DNA from: Spirodela intermedia
Taxonomy: Eukaryota > Streptophyta > Magnoliopsida > Alismatales > Araceae
Assembly: GCA_902729315.2 (NCBI GenBank)
Contig: LR746278.1
Span: 1,871,001-1,935,000 of the forward strand
Length of the DNA: 64,000 bases
Direction of reading: 5' to 3'
The translations under genes and the position numbers were made by a program. Below the pieces are notes generated by a model, which was given only the letters and a program-made list of their open reading frames with translations, made no database searches and had not been told where the DNA came from. This document shows positions 39,601 through 50,224 of the stretch, one piece after another. Numbering within the stretch: position 1 is the first letter of the stretch; every line of letters starts with the position of its first letter.

Positions 39601-39968
39601 TCAAATGAATTTCCTTAGCGGCCTTCCGGCATCTTCGTCTTGCATGTGCTGCGAGAAAACCGAATAGGCCCGTCAGCCATCAGAATAGGGTTTCGAGAAA
39701 AAGCAATGGCAAATCCCACACCCGTTAATCGCAGCGCAACGCTTCTGCTGTTCAGGGATAACCCAAAACAGAAGGCGATGGCTCAGAATCAAAATCTTAC
39801 GAATTCCTTGACGATCCCCTTGTAAACAAGGAGGGGCACGGCGATCCCGAAGATGCCTACGATGGCCAGGTTGCGGCGGGTCCAGCGGAAATTGAACTCA
39901 AGGTTCTCGCGACCAGCATTCCAATCCTCGATGAACTTGTTCTTGTTCACTTCCATCCCTCCCCCCAT
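39601..39968 (-). CDS. Mitochondrial complex I small subunit (plant NDUFB4/B15-like)
   Basis: Two exons, 39968-39801 and 39648-39601, give 71 residues, the length I recall for the plant family (Arabidopsis At2g31490). It starts MGGGMEVNKNKFIEDW, continues NFRWTRRNLAIVGIFGIAVP, a single hydrophobic helix, then LLVYKGIVKEF, and ends with the short exon HMQDEDAGRPLRKFI. The protein is an accessory subunit of the complex I membrane arm at the inner mitochondrial membrane; the name B15/NDUFB4-like is from memory of plant complex I lists and less sure than the family match. The intron has GT and AG ends and is phase 0. Each exon is too short to stand out alone. A GA tract (coding strand) lies just upstream, and the promoter is one copy of a duplicated segment. 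Confidence 0.9.
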
Positions 39969-39979
39969 CTCTTCCCTTC

Positions 39980-40001
39980 CTCTCTCTCTCTCTCTCTCTC
40001 C
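39980..40001. repeat. (CT)n tract before the complex I gene start
   Basis: GA repeat on the coding strand, about 12 bases upstream of the ATG at 39968, so probably in the leader. Confidence 0.92.
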
Positions 40002-40123
40002 CTTCCCTTCCCCTCTCTGCGAATGCCCTCCCCTCGTCTCCTCCCCACCCTCTGCCGAGGAAGCGGAAACCCAACGGAAGCCACCAGAAGTTTAACGGAA
40101 TATTCCCAAGTATCCGGCTAAAC

Positions 40124-40405
40124 CAAACATTTTCCGTATGAATTATATATATATATATAATAGAAGAAATTTCCACGTCAGAGACGAGAAAAGCCCGCGG
40201 GCCCGCAACGAGAGAAGTGGCTTTAATGGGCCGTCCAACGAGAGCAGACAGAATATGTAATTAATAAAGAATTGGAGGTTATTTCGTAAAATTGCGTCCT
40301 CGCCTCTCTGTCTCCTTTCGTGGACAGCGATCGACAGTCTAGTGTCTGGTTCATCGTCGAGCAGTAGACGCTCCTGATTCCGGCGGCGATTTCTCTCTTG
40401 TTAAC
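40124..40405. repeat. Duplicated promoter segment, copy A (beside the complex I gene)
   Basis: Shares order and sequence with 40885-41215: CAAACATTTTCCG, then GAATT, AATTTCCACGTCAGAGAC, GGGCC-rich sequence, ATATGTAATTAA, and CGATCGACAGTCTA followed by GACGCTCCTGATTCCGGCGG. Copy A contains an (AT)n tract near 40145 that is replaced in copy B. Copies are in the same orientation, about 760-810 bases apart. Confidence 0.88.
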
Positions 40406-40480
40406 AGAGTCTTCAAAGGACATCCTGCTCTCTTCCGCCACCTGCTCTGTCGATCGAGAGAGCAACTCGCGTAGTATGCC

Positions 40481-40797
40481 TCACACACCCGGTCGCGCCG
40501 CTGGCGCCGGAACTGCCTGATGAGGTGGTGGTGGTGGCGGCGGCGGTGGGGCGTCTCCCTCCGCTTCTGGCCCTTCTTCTCCTTCAGGCATCCGGATTAC
40601 ACCGCTGTACCGGGCCCGGAACTCCTCGTTGGTGAGATCTGCGAACTGGTTGAGGGCGACGGTGTAGGAGTGCCCACCGCGGTTGTGGACCTCGATGTAC
40701 AGTAGGTTGTCCTTGAAGATCGCTAGCCGCCGCTCCCTCTCCATATCATCCTCGTACTGCCGCCCGATGCCGCTCGGTCACCTCCGTCAGCTCGGCC
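40481..40797 (-). pseudogene. Papain-like cysteine protease propeptide fragment (I29 domain), broken
   Basis: On the - strand, frame 1 reads ELTEVTERHR (about 40797-40768); the frame then shifts and continues EDDMERERRLAIFKDN, YIEVHN, and ALNQFADLTNEEFRARYSG. This matches the ERFNIN and Asn-x-Phe-x-Asp motifs of the inhibitory propeptide of papain-family proteases. The Trp-containing segment usual after the ERHR stretch is missing at the frameshift. After the propeptide the frame runs into Glu/Gly and Pro repeats and stops at 40481. No catalytic Cys, His or Asn domain follows on this strand. I read it as an inactive gene fragment, lying between the two copies of a duplicated promoter segment. 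Confidence 0.82.
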
Positions 40798-40884
40798 GCC
40801 GCCGCCACAGCAGCAGGCGCGGAATCATCCCGCCGGTGCCGAGATTCAGCCGGAGCACCGTCCCCTCGATCGAAGCTACTGAGA

Positions 40885-41215
40885 ACAAACATTTTCCGCA
40901 TGAATTTTATACAAAAAATAGGAGAAAATTCCACGTCAGAGACCAGAAAAACCCGCGAGCCCGTTATCTTTGCACCAAGGCCGTGGGCATCCGGGGAGGA
41001 GTGGCGTTAACGGGCCGGGCCGATGAGAAAACCGGCCCAGTCAGAGCCCAAAAGGTCATACAGGATATGTAATTAAGTAGCGAATCGGGGGTTGTTTCGT
41101 TAAAATGTATCTCGCCTGCCTGTCTCCCTTCGTGGACAACGATCGACAGTCTAATGGCTGGTTGATCGTTGAGCTGTAGACGCTCCTGATTCCGGCGGCC
41201 GTTTCCTTGTCTGTT
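40885..41215. repeat. Duplicated promoter segment, copy B (beside the Rab7 gene)
   Basis: Second copy of the segment at 40124-40405. It carries about 50 extra bases in the GGGCC-rich middle. Its end lies about 135 bases before the Rab7 start codon, so it is probably promoter and leader for that gene. Confidence 0.88.
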
Positions 41216-41350
41216 GGCGATTTCTCTCTGGTGGGTAGATCTCTGCGGTTGGGGGAGGAGGGGGAGGAGGGGTTCTCGGGTTTGGGAACCTGAGGCAAAA
41301 GGCTAGTTTTTTTTCTCCTCCGTCTTGCGTTCTTTGTAGCTGCCGAATCC

Positions 41351-42123
41351 ATGGCTTCGCGGAGGAGGATGCTTCTCAAGGTTATAATTCTCGGGGACAG
41401 TGGGTATGTTTACTTGGCTCACGCTCCTGACTCAAGGTTTACGTTGCTCGATCTGGCTGCCTGTGTATGATATTCTCTGCAGAGTTTTCTACGATTTGTG
41501 GGTAATCATTGTATGTTCGATTGGATCTGCAAAAACAGAAAAAATTACGCTGATCATGAGAGAATTTTCTGGTTTTCTGTGGTTAACTTTAGCAAAACAT
41601 ATTCTGACTTTCTTCGCTCTTAATTCTGTCTCTGCTTGTCCTTTATAGGGTCGGGAAGACGTCTCTGATGAATCAGTACTCTCGAAACCCTATCCTCCCT
41701 TTTCCATTCTCTAATCTATGAGGGGTAAATATATATATATATAGGCTGATGGGGTTCCCTCTTGATCGGTGAATTTCTAGGTATGTCAATCGGAAGTTCA
41801 GTAATCAGTACAAGGCAACCATTGGGGCCGATTTCTTGACAAAGGAGGTCCAGTTTGAGGACAGGCTGTTCACGCTTCAGGTGAGTTCTAGGTTTCTAAC
41901 GTCTGCCTTCTGCTATCTGGAACACCCTTTTTTGCCTCCCTTACTTTTTATGGCCATAATTGTTTTGATCTTGCCATTTTCTTTTCACATTTTGATGATC
42001 ATCTCGTGAGCTTGATGATTTTATTGTTTTTTGAAGCACAAAAAATAAACCGTCTCTTTGTATCCACTAATTATGAATGAAGAAAGTACTTCTCATATGG
42101 GGTTTTCATCATCTTTTGTCCTC

Positions 42124-42154
<31 letters not shown>

Positions 42155-44164
42155 ATTATCTCTTTACCTCTATCTCCATCTATCTATACATAGGCATGTG
42201 CAGACGCACTCTTTTTAGCATGATCGGCAGAATGATATCACCTAGAATTAGATTTCGCATGTGCTTAGCATATCAAAGATCATTGATTGACTGAAGTATG
42301 AAATTAATGGCTTTAAGCATATTTATCACCAAGTAATAGGGTGCTTTTCCCTTTGATGAGAGGATCGGATACATGGCATTTGTGCTGATGAAAAAATTGA
42401 ACGATTGAGAAAAAAAAAGACCATTGCTTTTCTTAATAATTAGGAAGGCATAGTTTCTTTGAAATGTTGCTGGGATCTAATCTTGTAGAGAGTTAGGGGC
42501 TATTGCCTCTATAATGCATCCATATCAATCAGCTATGAAGATAACATCTTGAGACGGTACATGCCTGTAGCTCATGCATTCAGGACCACTACTCATTGAC
42601 ATCCAGCAAATCACTATGAACTGAGGTTGGGGGGGAGTTGACATTATCACCTTTTGTTTTTGGATGTGTTCTTGACTATTCTCTACTGTCGTCACCAACT
42701 GACCCAATCATCTCGACCCCTGTCGTTGACAATATTTTTTTCTTTGGATACATTGGCCTTAGCATTTTTCATACCAACTACTCTTAACTTCTTTAACATG
42801 ATTTTTCTTTGGAGCTTAATAGTCCTCTCCAATACTCATCTATAACCAGTTAACATGTTGAGAAACAGTGTCAAACGAAGCTTTTTCAAACAATTTATGT
42901 TGTCTTTTGATTTATTGGCATGGACTCCTATCAGTCGGGGGTAAGTCGTTCTATGTTTTACTCGATTTGACTCGGTTTTTTCAGCTTTTCTGTTGTCATC
43001 CAGGGCTTAGTTGGTCAACGTTTTACTTTTGTCCACATTTCTGCGCCGTCCCAGGCATTGGTCCGACATTCAAAAGCTTTCTACAACCTTTGACTTTTTC
43101 CTTTTTAGCCTCTGAACGTTTTCTGTCCGTATGACATGGCTTGTCCTGCAACGATTCAGAAAGCTAGACGGCATGATGGCTTTCCTTTTTTATCACTGAG
43201 GATTTTTTCATGCTGGTGACATGATCCAGATATCATCTGAAGTCAACTACAGGGCATTTTCGTTGACCCCATTTATTTTTTCTCATCAATCTATTAGAAA
43301 AAAATTGATTCTCTCAGTAGAAAAAAGTCTTCATGATTCAACTTTCTTACTATGCGCAGAAAACTTGAGCCTACGACCAACAAAAACTGTTTGACTCACT
43401 GCTTTTCCCCTGATCCTGCATCTAGATCTGGGATACAGCTGGGCAGGAAAGGTTCCAGAGTCTTGGTGTGGCTTTTTACCGCGGCGCTGACTGCTGTGTT
43501 CTTGTATATGACGTCAACGTCATGAAATCATTCGACAATCTGAACAATTGGCGGGAGGAGTTCCTCATCCAGGTGACCGCCTACCCTTCTCTGCTCGGAG
43601 GTCCATTCTCCATGACTGAACATTTGCTGATGAACTCCTGAATCATCTGCCATTGTGGGCTCAGGCCAGTCCTTCAGACCCTGAAAATTTCCCCTTCGTG
43701 GTCCTGGGGAACAAGGTAGATGTGGATGGCGGAAACAGCCGCGTGGTAAGATCTTCTTCTGACCATCCAGAAAGAGGAGAGATCTCCTGAGACTGACTCC
43801 CACACGCCGTTCCCTTCTTCTCAGGTCTCCGAGAAGAAAGCCAGGGCTTGGTGCGCGTCCAAGGGGAACATCCCCTACTTCGAGACCTCTGCCAAAGAAG
43901 GGTTCAACGTCGAAGCTGCTTTCCAGTGCATAGCCAAGAACGCCTTGAAGAACGAACCAGAAGAAGAAATGTGGGTACCAAGAAAGTTACAACCTTTCTT
44001 CCCCCCTAATTTTCATCTGTTCTGGGCATAAATCTTCCAGCTTAATCCGTCAAGGTCAACTGGACCGGCTGACATTTTGTTGTTTCCCTTGTTGAAGATA
44101 TCTTCCGGACACAATCGATGTTGCCGGCGGGAGGCAGCAGGGATCCTCGGGCTGCGAATGCTAG
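41351..44164 (+). CDS. RABG3: Ras-related small GTPase Rab7 (RABG3 type)
   Basis: Seven exons: 41351-41403, 41649-41675, 41781-41880, 43426-43572, 43665-43745, 43825-43970, 44098-44164. Phases close to 206 residues, the normal Rab7 length. Rab7 GTPases control late endosome and vacuole fusion and are membrane-bound through prenyl groups (family knowledge). The G1 loop GDSGVGKTSL spans the first intron (exons 1-2); then the switch I region [10 protein letters not shown]3 DTAGQERF, G4 NKVD and G5 ETSAK. The protein ends GCEC, a Cys-x-Cys double prenylation motif. Exon 2 is only 27 bases and is required for the nucleotide-binding loop. Intron 3 is 1.5 kb and contains a CT microsatellite. All GTPase motifs are intact, so the gene looks functional. 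Confidence 0.97.
42124..42157. repeat. (CT)n microsatellite in Rab7 intron 3
   Basis: About 33 bases of CT repeat with one TTT interruption. Confidence 0.92.
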
Positions 44165-44692
44165 ATGGATGAGCAGAGATCCCAAGGCTGCTGCGTTGAC
44201 TAAGTTACGTGTTTATAATAATGTGAAGGCGATTTTCCATCTCTATGCTCCGCCCCTGTAGAGACAACGCATGAAGATCTTCTGTTCTTGTGGATTTGGT
44301 GTATTTAATCTCCATTTATTCCGGATCAGATGTTGGAAAAAAATCTGAAATTGAATCTGGGAGACTACTCCCCTTGAAATTTGTTGGTGAAATCAGTCTG
44401 TAGCAGCTGGCTGCCAATCTGTTTTTTCTGGTCAATGCATCATCTGTGCTTCCCACAGGTTGACCAATCGATACACGCAGGCCGTTGACTATATCTCAGA
44501 CTTCTCAACCCCCCCCCCTCTCCCCCCTCCTTTCAGAGCCTTTGAATGTCCATCTGGGGATAGATATGGAACCTATCCAAAAGTCAACGCACACATAGTA
44601 GGCCGTAAAAGTGGAAAATAACACGGATTAGATTATGTCAGACTTCGACTTTCAATTTGCACAAAGATCTTCCCACAAAGTGTTTGACCATC
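44165..44692. other. Tail-to-tail spacer between Rab7 and the rhomboid gene
   Basis: About 530 bases holding both 3' flanks, with a C-rich run near 44509-44527. No gene seen. Confidence 0.65.
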
Positions 44693-46595
44693 TCACTTCT
44701 TATATTTCCCGTCCAGATCCTTCGGATCTGTGTCTGGGGATTGAGATGGAACCCTAGTGATGAGCAGTATCAGGGCAGCCCCAATTAGGGCACCGGAGAA
44801 GTGAGCGATGTGGTTGACCCCATAGAGTTCCCTCCCCAACCCGCCATTCAAGCTTGTCGAAGCTCTTGCCGCCTCCATCACCTGATATCAGAGAAGAAGA
44901 CCAACCAGCCGCAGCCCAAGCCTCTGGTTCAGCTTCTAAGGAGATGATAACAGGCACATATATATATACACGATAATGGCACTTTCTAATTAAAGTATAT
45001 GAAACACTTGCCTTATCTATGACAAATTGCCCCAGAATAAGCACCTCGAGGATCTTCCTCCAGTCCCAAGATAGCTGCAAGGTAAATGTATATGTTGGTG
45101 ATGAAGCACTGCCATGGAAAAGCTTCTGGAAATTCCTGGAAGAAAGATCTTGCGCACCTTGACAAGAACACTGATCGTGAAGAGCCCAAACACAGCACCA
45201 GAGGCTCCCATGGAAACTGCGGACCTCGGGAGGAGCAACCATGAGACCAGATTCGCCCCAACACCAGTCACAATGTAAGAGATCCACAGGCCGAGGTTCC
45301 CTTCTTCCTCCTCCACCAGCTTACCTGATTGAACAGGAAAACAAATCTCGGCAGCTCATCACATCGCTTAGAAGACAGTTCTGGAGTGGGGGCTCACCGC
45401 AATCTTACCAAAAATATATAAGAAAAATAGGTTGCTCGAAAGATGGTTCCTGTTAAGAAATAAGAGAAGAAAAAAAAAAGTCAGCTTTGCCCGGATGTGA
45501 AGCAGATTGACATTGACTCTTGATGTGATCTGATAACTAGACAAAGATGCCATTGCCACTGGGTCTGTGGATGGTGGAGAAGCCTCACCAATCAGCATGG
45601 CAGAACGTTGCAGTCACAAATTGGTACCAAGCTGGCCACCTGTGGTACAAATACAGCGCCTTCACCTGTTGAAGCTGAGCGAAAACCCAACAGATTTCAT
45701 GTCTCAGATGATCAGAATCTCTGAAACTTTGGAAGTAATATCGAAAGGAAGAATCATATCGCACAAAAAGATTGGAAATTCACTGATTAAAAACGAGGTA
45801 CAAACTATCTTCAAATCCTTGGGCAGAATTGGAAGAAGAAGAAAGATGAGAAGTTCGATTACCTGAAGCAGATGATCAGCCACAAAAACAGCTAGGTTCA
45901 GAAGCAGGATCCAAAAGATTCCGTTCACTTGTCTGGTGGGTTTCCTACTGGGCTTCTCCAGCTCCAACTGTGATGTCAAATCTAGGAAAAAAAGGGCTAA
46001 TGTAAAAGAAGTTTACAGTGCAAAGGGCATCAGGGGCATGAATGTGGACGCTCATGCCCCCATCTTCCAGACCCATGTCTATTTTTCTCAGAACAGGAGC
46101 TTGATTCCATTGGTTTTCCGGCTAAAACTTTCACCATCTGAAGGAAACCCATCCAAACTAGCCCATGGTACAAAGAGGTGGGTTGCAGGAGCTCTGTCCT
46201 CCCTAGCGTTTACTCTCGCAATTGACCGTCCTCCCCCCTCCCACCAAACATATCGGGTATACCAACAAACAGGCAATGAGCGCACTCGATGCTGAAAAGT
46301 TCAGGTCGCGTAGGGAGGAACCATTTGGGAGCACAGAGAGAGAGAGAGAGAGAGAAGAACCTGATTTCCTCATACGGCAGATGTGGCGGGGTAGAGCAAC
46401 GGCGGCGGGGAGAAGCGCGGCCCTCCGTCGGAAAGCGAGTCTACGATCTCCTGCTCGGGGGGCTGCCGGCGGAGCCGCGCGAAGAGTGGAACGGGGACGC
46501 CACCCATCGAGTACAGAGATCCGATGATTGCTGAGAAAGAAGCAGCAGGGCGACTCCGCCACGCCGGGCCTGAGAGCAAGCGCCCCCCGGGCCAT
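44693..46595 (-). CDS. RBL11: Rhomboid-like protease, chloroplastic (RBL11-like)
   Basis: Seven exons on the - strand: 46595-46214, 45981-45863, 45665-45589, 45449-45409, 45324-45158, 45074-45012, 44881-44693. They give 345 residues. Rhomboids are intramembrane serine proteases; plastid members act in the envelope (family knowledge). The catalytic Ser lies in GASGAVFG (about residue 248) and the catalytic His in NHIAHFSGALIG (about 310). CHADWNHLSSNLFFLYIFG is the conserved region after helix 1. The first about 110 residues are rich in Arg, Ala, Ser and Pro, consistent with a transit peptide, and include a Ser-Leu run coded by a microsatellite. Naming as RBL11 rather than RBL10 rests on remembered similarity. 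Intron 6 begins with GC, not GT (see findings). It is head to head with PLSP1, 332 bases apart. Confidence 0.92.
46335..46355. repeat. Coding microsatellite in rhomboid exon 1
   Basis: GA repeat on the + strand; on the coding strand it encodes the SLSLSLSV run inside the predicted transit peptide. Length change in steps of two would shift the frame. Confidence 0.85.
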
Positions 46596-46927
46596 CTCCG
46601 TCCGATGCCTCCGGATGGCGTGATAACAGTAAAATTTACAAATGAGTCAAAGTCTGAACCTCAGCAGCTCCACCACTTCCCTACCTCTGAGAGAGAGAGA
46701 AAGACAGACAGATGAGAGAGATTGAGATAGAAAGAGAGGAGAGAGAGAGAGAGAGAAAGATAGAGAACTGGTCCAGCCCATTATTTTCAGCCCCAATAAA
46801 CTTCAGGCCCAAAAAGCCCGTACCGAGCCCCCCTCATCCTTCCTCCAGGTTGGAAAACCCCCACAAACCCCCTACCCTTCCCTGCGAAGCCTGCGTTTTT
46901 CCCCCTGAAACAGCTCCGCCGGGGAAG
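46596..46927. promoter_or_regulatory. Shared divergent promoter of the rhomboid and PLSP1 genes
   Basis: Only 332 bases separate the two start codons, so promoter and both leaders must fit here. It contains GA tracts at about 46688-46702 and 46737-46757 and no clear TATA box, as is common for divergent plant housekeeping promoters. Bidirectional use is inferred from spacing. Confidence 0.6.
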
Positions 46928-47676
46928 ATGGCCTCGCTGCCCCATCTCCTCCTCCCCACCCACCAAAATCCTAACCCTCGCACCGCCACCCTCCTCTCCT
47001 CCTCCTCCGCCATCAGGTCTCACCGGGTCAGCTCGCCCGTCACCTCCGCCAAACCCCTCGCCTCCTCCCAGAAGACCCAGCTCGCCGGGTCGACCCAGTT
47101 GGAAGCCCTCCCTCCTCCCTGGAGAAGCTTCTCACTGGGCTGGCTCACCGGGTCGAGATGGAGCCGTCGCGGCGGCGAGAAAGCGCCGGAAGGCGGAGGA
47201 GAGGAGGAGCGCCGCCGTCTGGGGGTTTTGGCCGGCGTATCTCCGGCGGACGCGAGGGCGGCGCTGGTGGCCGCCGCCGTCTCTCTGGCCTTCCGGCTTT
47301 TCATGGCGGAGCCCCGGTCCATCCCTTCCTTGTCCATGTACCCCACATTTGACGTTGGAGACCGGATAGTTGCAGAGAAGGTAAACTCACTCGTCCTCTA
47401 CCTGGTGTACCCATTGGCTGATGAATGAATCCTCATGCGGCGCCATCGGTGGCCAGGTCTCGTACTTGTTCAGGACACCCTGCGTGAACGAGATTGTGAT
47501 ATTCAAGAGCCCACCAGTCCTGCAGGTAAGAATTCGACAGAAAATAGTAATTTTGATCGGTACATGTGAAAATGATTCTGAGTTCCCCTGTATTATACAG
47601 GAAATTGGATACAGCGACGAGCAGGTCTTCATCAAACGGGTCGTCGCCAAGGAAGGTGATGTAGTTGAGGTGATCA

Positions 47677-47754
<78 letters not shown>

Positions 47755-48277
47755 TCACTCACTCACTCACTCACTCACTCACTCACTCTAATCTGGTCTG
47801 TGATCCTGATGTTTAATTGTTTTTCGGTGTGGAAGGTGCAAAATGGGAAGCTCATAGTGAATGAGAGAGAGAGAAATGAGGACTTCATTCTTGAACCCCC
47901 ATCATACGACATGAACCCTACAGTGAGTCTTAGATTCCCCCCCTCAGTCAACGCCTATGTTTGCATGAGCCGATGGGTGTTCTTCGTCACAGAAAGTACC
48001 AGAGGGCAACGTCTTCGTGATGGGCGACAATCGAAACAACAGCTATGATTCCCACATCTGGTATCCTCTAGCTGCATTCTATAGATCTAATTCAAACGAT
48101 TTTTTATATTTCTGCTTCTGGTTGGCTGATTTGGGATCTGTGTGAAGGGGGCCTCTGCCGCTGAAGAACATAGTGGGGAGATCTGTGTACAGGTATTGGC
48201 CGCCGGACAGGGTTGGGAGCACCGTCAGTAGAGACGGGTGGGTGCCTGTGGGATTAGGGTTCTTCGCTCGTCCATAA
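46928..48277 (+). CDS. PLSP1: Plastidic type I signal peptidase (thylakoid processing peptidase)
   Basis: Six exons: 46928-47380, 47457-47525, 47601-47669, 47836-47922, 47993-48060, 48148-48277. They give 291 residues. The enzyme removes thylakoid-transfer signals from lumen proteins and matures the envelope channel Toc75 (family knowledge). The N-terminal about 100 residues are Ser/Pro/Thr-rich with few acidic residues, as expected for a transit peptide. A hydrophobic anchor (about 107-124) precedes the active site. The catalytic Ser is residue 136 in SLSMYP and the general-base Lys is residue 186 in [20 protein letters not shown] is the conserved late box. ATG 46928 was chosen because upstream in-frame sequence is a GA-coded Arg/Glu run. 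Intron 3 holds a very long compound microsatellite. Confidence 0.95.
47682..47789. repeat. Compound (CT)n(CA)n(CTCA)n microsatellite in PLSP1 intron 3
   Basis: About 50 bases of CT, then about 22 of CA, then CTCA units, 108 bases in all. It fills most of a 166-base intron and starts 12 bases after the donor. Confidence 0.95.
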
Positions 48278-50044
48278 TCTGGGCGGGAAGGAGATTTCGC
48301 CATTGTTTTGCTCATGGATGGTCTCCCTGTGAATCGGAATTGAGTATTTTGTATAAAATTTGTGGTTTGTGGATTCAAGTGCGATGAATGTCTGCTGAAG
48401 CATATGGTTAATCGGACGTTTGCTAAGTTCACGATGTGTCGATAGGATCGTGAAATCATTGTATATGATCGGTTGCAGAAAAACATTGTAAAAAGTAGAT
48501 TCATGCGACAATCAGTCTGAGTTGGATCCGATTTTAGCTCGTCAAGTGAAAAAGATCTAGCAACAACGTCAAACGAACACATCGTCATCCATTCGAGGGA
48601 ACGAATCCGAAATTTGATCCGAATGACATTCAGTCAAACGAACAGATCACGCTACAGAAATGAAGTAATCGGAATTTTTGCATCTAATCATACATAGTAT
48701 GATGGTGTTGAGAAAAGAGGGTGAGAATCTCGGATGAACCATCGCACAGAGACAGATCATCAAGTTTCCGAGACAAGAATAGAATAAATAATCAATAGAC
48801 ATTCAGAAAAAAGAGAGATGACTCGATACTCAGCAGGTACCCCCGTGGAATGAAGCGAGTATAAACGGACAGTAGTATAAGGTCAACGTTTGCCAGAGAC
48901 TCCAAGCATTGTTGGCCATATTGAAGGAAGCACTATTTGCACAAACAGACAAGGCAAGGGAAATCCAAAGCATTTAGAGGCCTCACAGAGAAGAAAAGGT
49001 CTCTCCACGTCAACTTCAAGGATGAGCTCGCCATTGAATAGACTCCGCATCATCGGCCCCGGCATACTTGACTAAAGATCCGGCAACTCCGACAGGAACT
49101 TCTCACATCCAGGAGAGACAAAAACGCCGAGACCGAGAGACGGCGCGATCGGGATTCCGAGTCAGAACTTGGGAGGTGTTGTGTTTTCTCAGGCCTGCCG
49201 GCCAGGTGATCCGCAATTACGACGAACAGGACCTTCTTCCGCTGGAAAAGCAGGAGCCGGAGAAACGGCGGCGACGGAGGAGGGAGAGGCGGCGCCACCA
49301 GCAAGGCGGCGAAGGCCAGACGAGAACGTGAAGAGCCCTAACTGAATGTGTCTCAGGAGTGTCCCGGGACGAGAAGCCACGCCAGTCCATGAAGATTCTC
49401 CCTTTTCTTACGTGCAATTCCCCTCTTTCGGTAAGCATCCTGTATCTCTGCAAATGAACATTTCTCTAAGCTTATCCTGTAGCCACCGATGGACTAAAAC
49501 CAATTCTTCTTAGAAAAGGTCGATCGATGAGTTGTTTCTTCTCCCGCAGTCTCCTTCATCGCAACGATTCTGACACAGTTGCCTGCTTGCTTGCTGGCCC
49601 CCGTCTTCTGGTTCCTTCCTTTCCTTTCTTCCTATGAGGTGACGAGGTGCTTCTCGAGTTCTCCTTTTGGGCTTCTTGAACCGGCCGAGCCCATTAATAT
49701 ATGAACGCAGAGGCTTTCTTTCCTCGACGGGAGCCCAGCCAACAACAAGTGTGGGACCGCTGATAGTGGGCTTTTAGATCCAGCCCACTTAGACCTTCCC
49801 TTCTGCGTCCACATAAAGGGATTTTTCAATTTTAGCCCCTGGAAATCCCTTTATTATTATTAAATCCATCTCTTTATCTCCCTCCTCCCTCCCTCGAAAT
49901 AACACCGTTTTTTTTAAAAAAGCTAATTTATCAATTAATTTTTATAGAAACTTATGAATAATTCATATTTTCTGGTGGCTAGTTAGTAATTCTCAGAATA
50001 TTAAAAACCAGAGGAATTAACTCCCCCCCGGCGGTGGAGATTGA

Positions 50045-50091
<47 letters not shown>

Positions 50092-50224
50092 ATCTCTGAA
50101 CTCTCTTGATGGAGGCCCACTCCCGAGGCCATTAAGCTTTTCCCCGTTGACTCTCCTCGACGGGAAGAAAGAGACTGCGCAATGTACATGCAGATGCTGC
50201 TGCGATGATCGGGGGAGCCGGAAG
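48278..50224. other. Spacer between PLSP1 and the TRM-like gene
   Basis: About 1.9 kb, moderately AT-rich, with 3' flanks of two convergent genes. Around 48880-49400 both strands have open frames of 60-87 codons, including a - strand start at 49380 followed by a Ser/Arg/Ala-rich run like a transit peptide. I could not join them into a protein of a known family and make no gene call. Confidence 0.5.
50048..50088. repeat. (CT)n microsatellite at the 3' end of the TRM-like gene
   Basis: About 40 bases of CT repeat, some 140 bases beyond the stop codon. Confidence 0.93.

Noticed and set aside
46712-46927. Upstream extension of PLSP1 to a start at 46712
   Set aside because: The extension is mostly a GA-coded Arg/Glu run, unlike a transit peptide. 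ATG 46928 gives 291 residues with a proper Ser/Pro-rich presequence.
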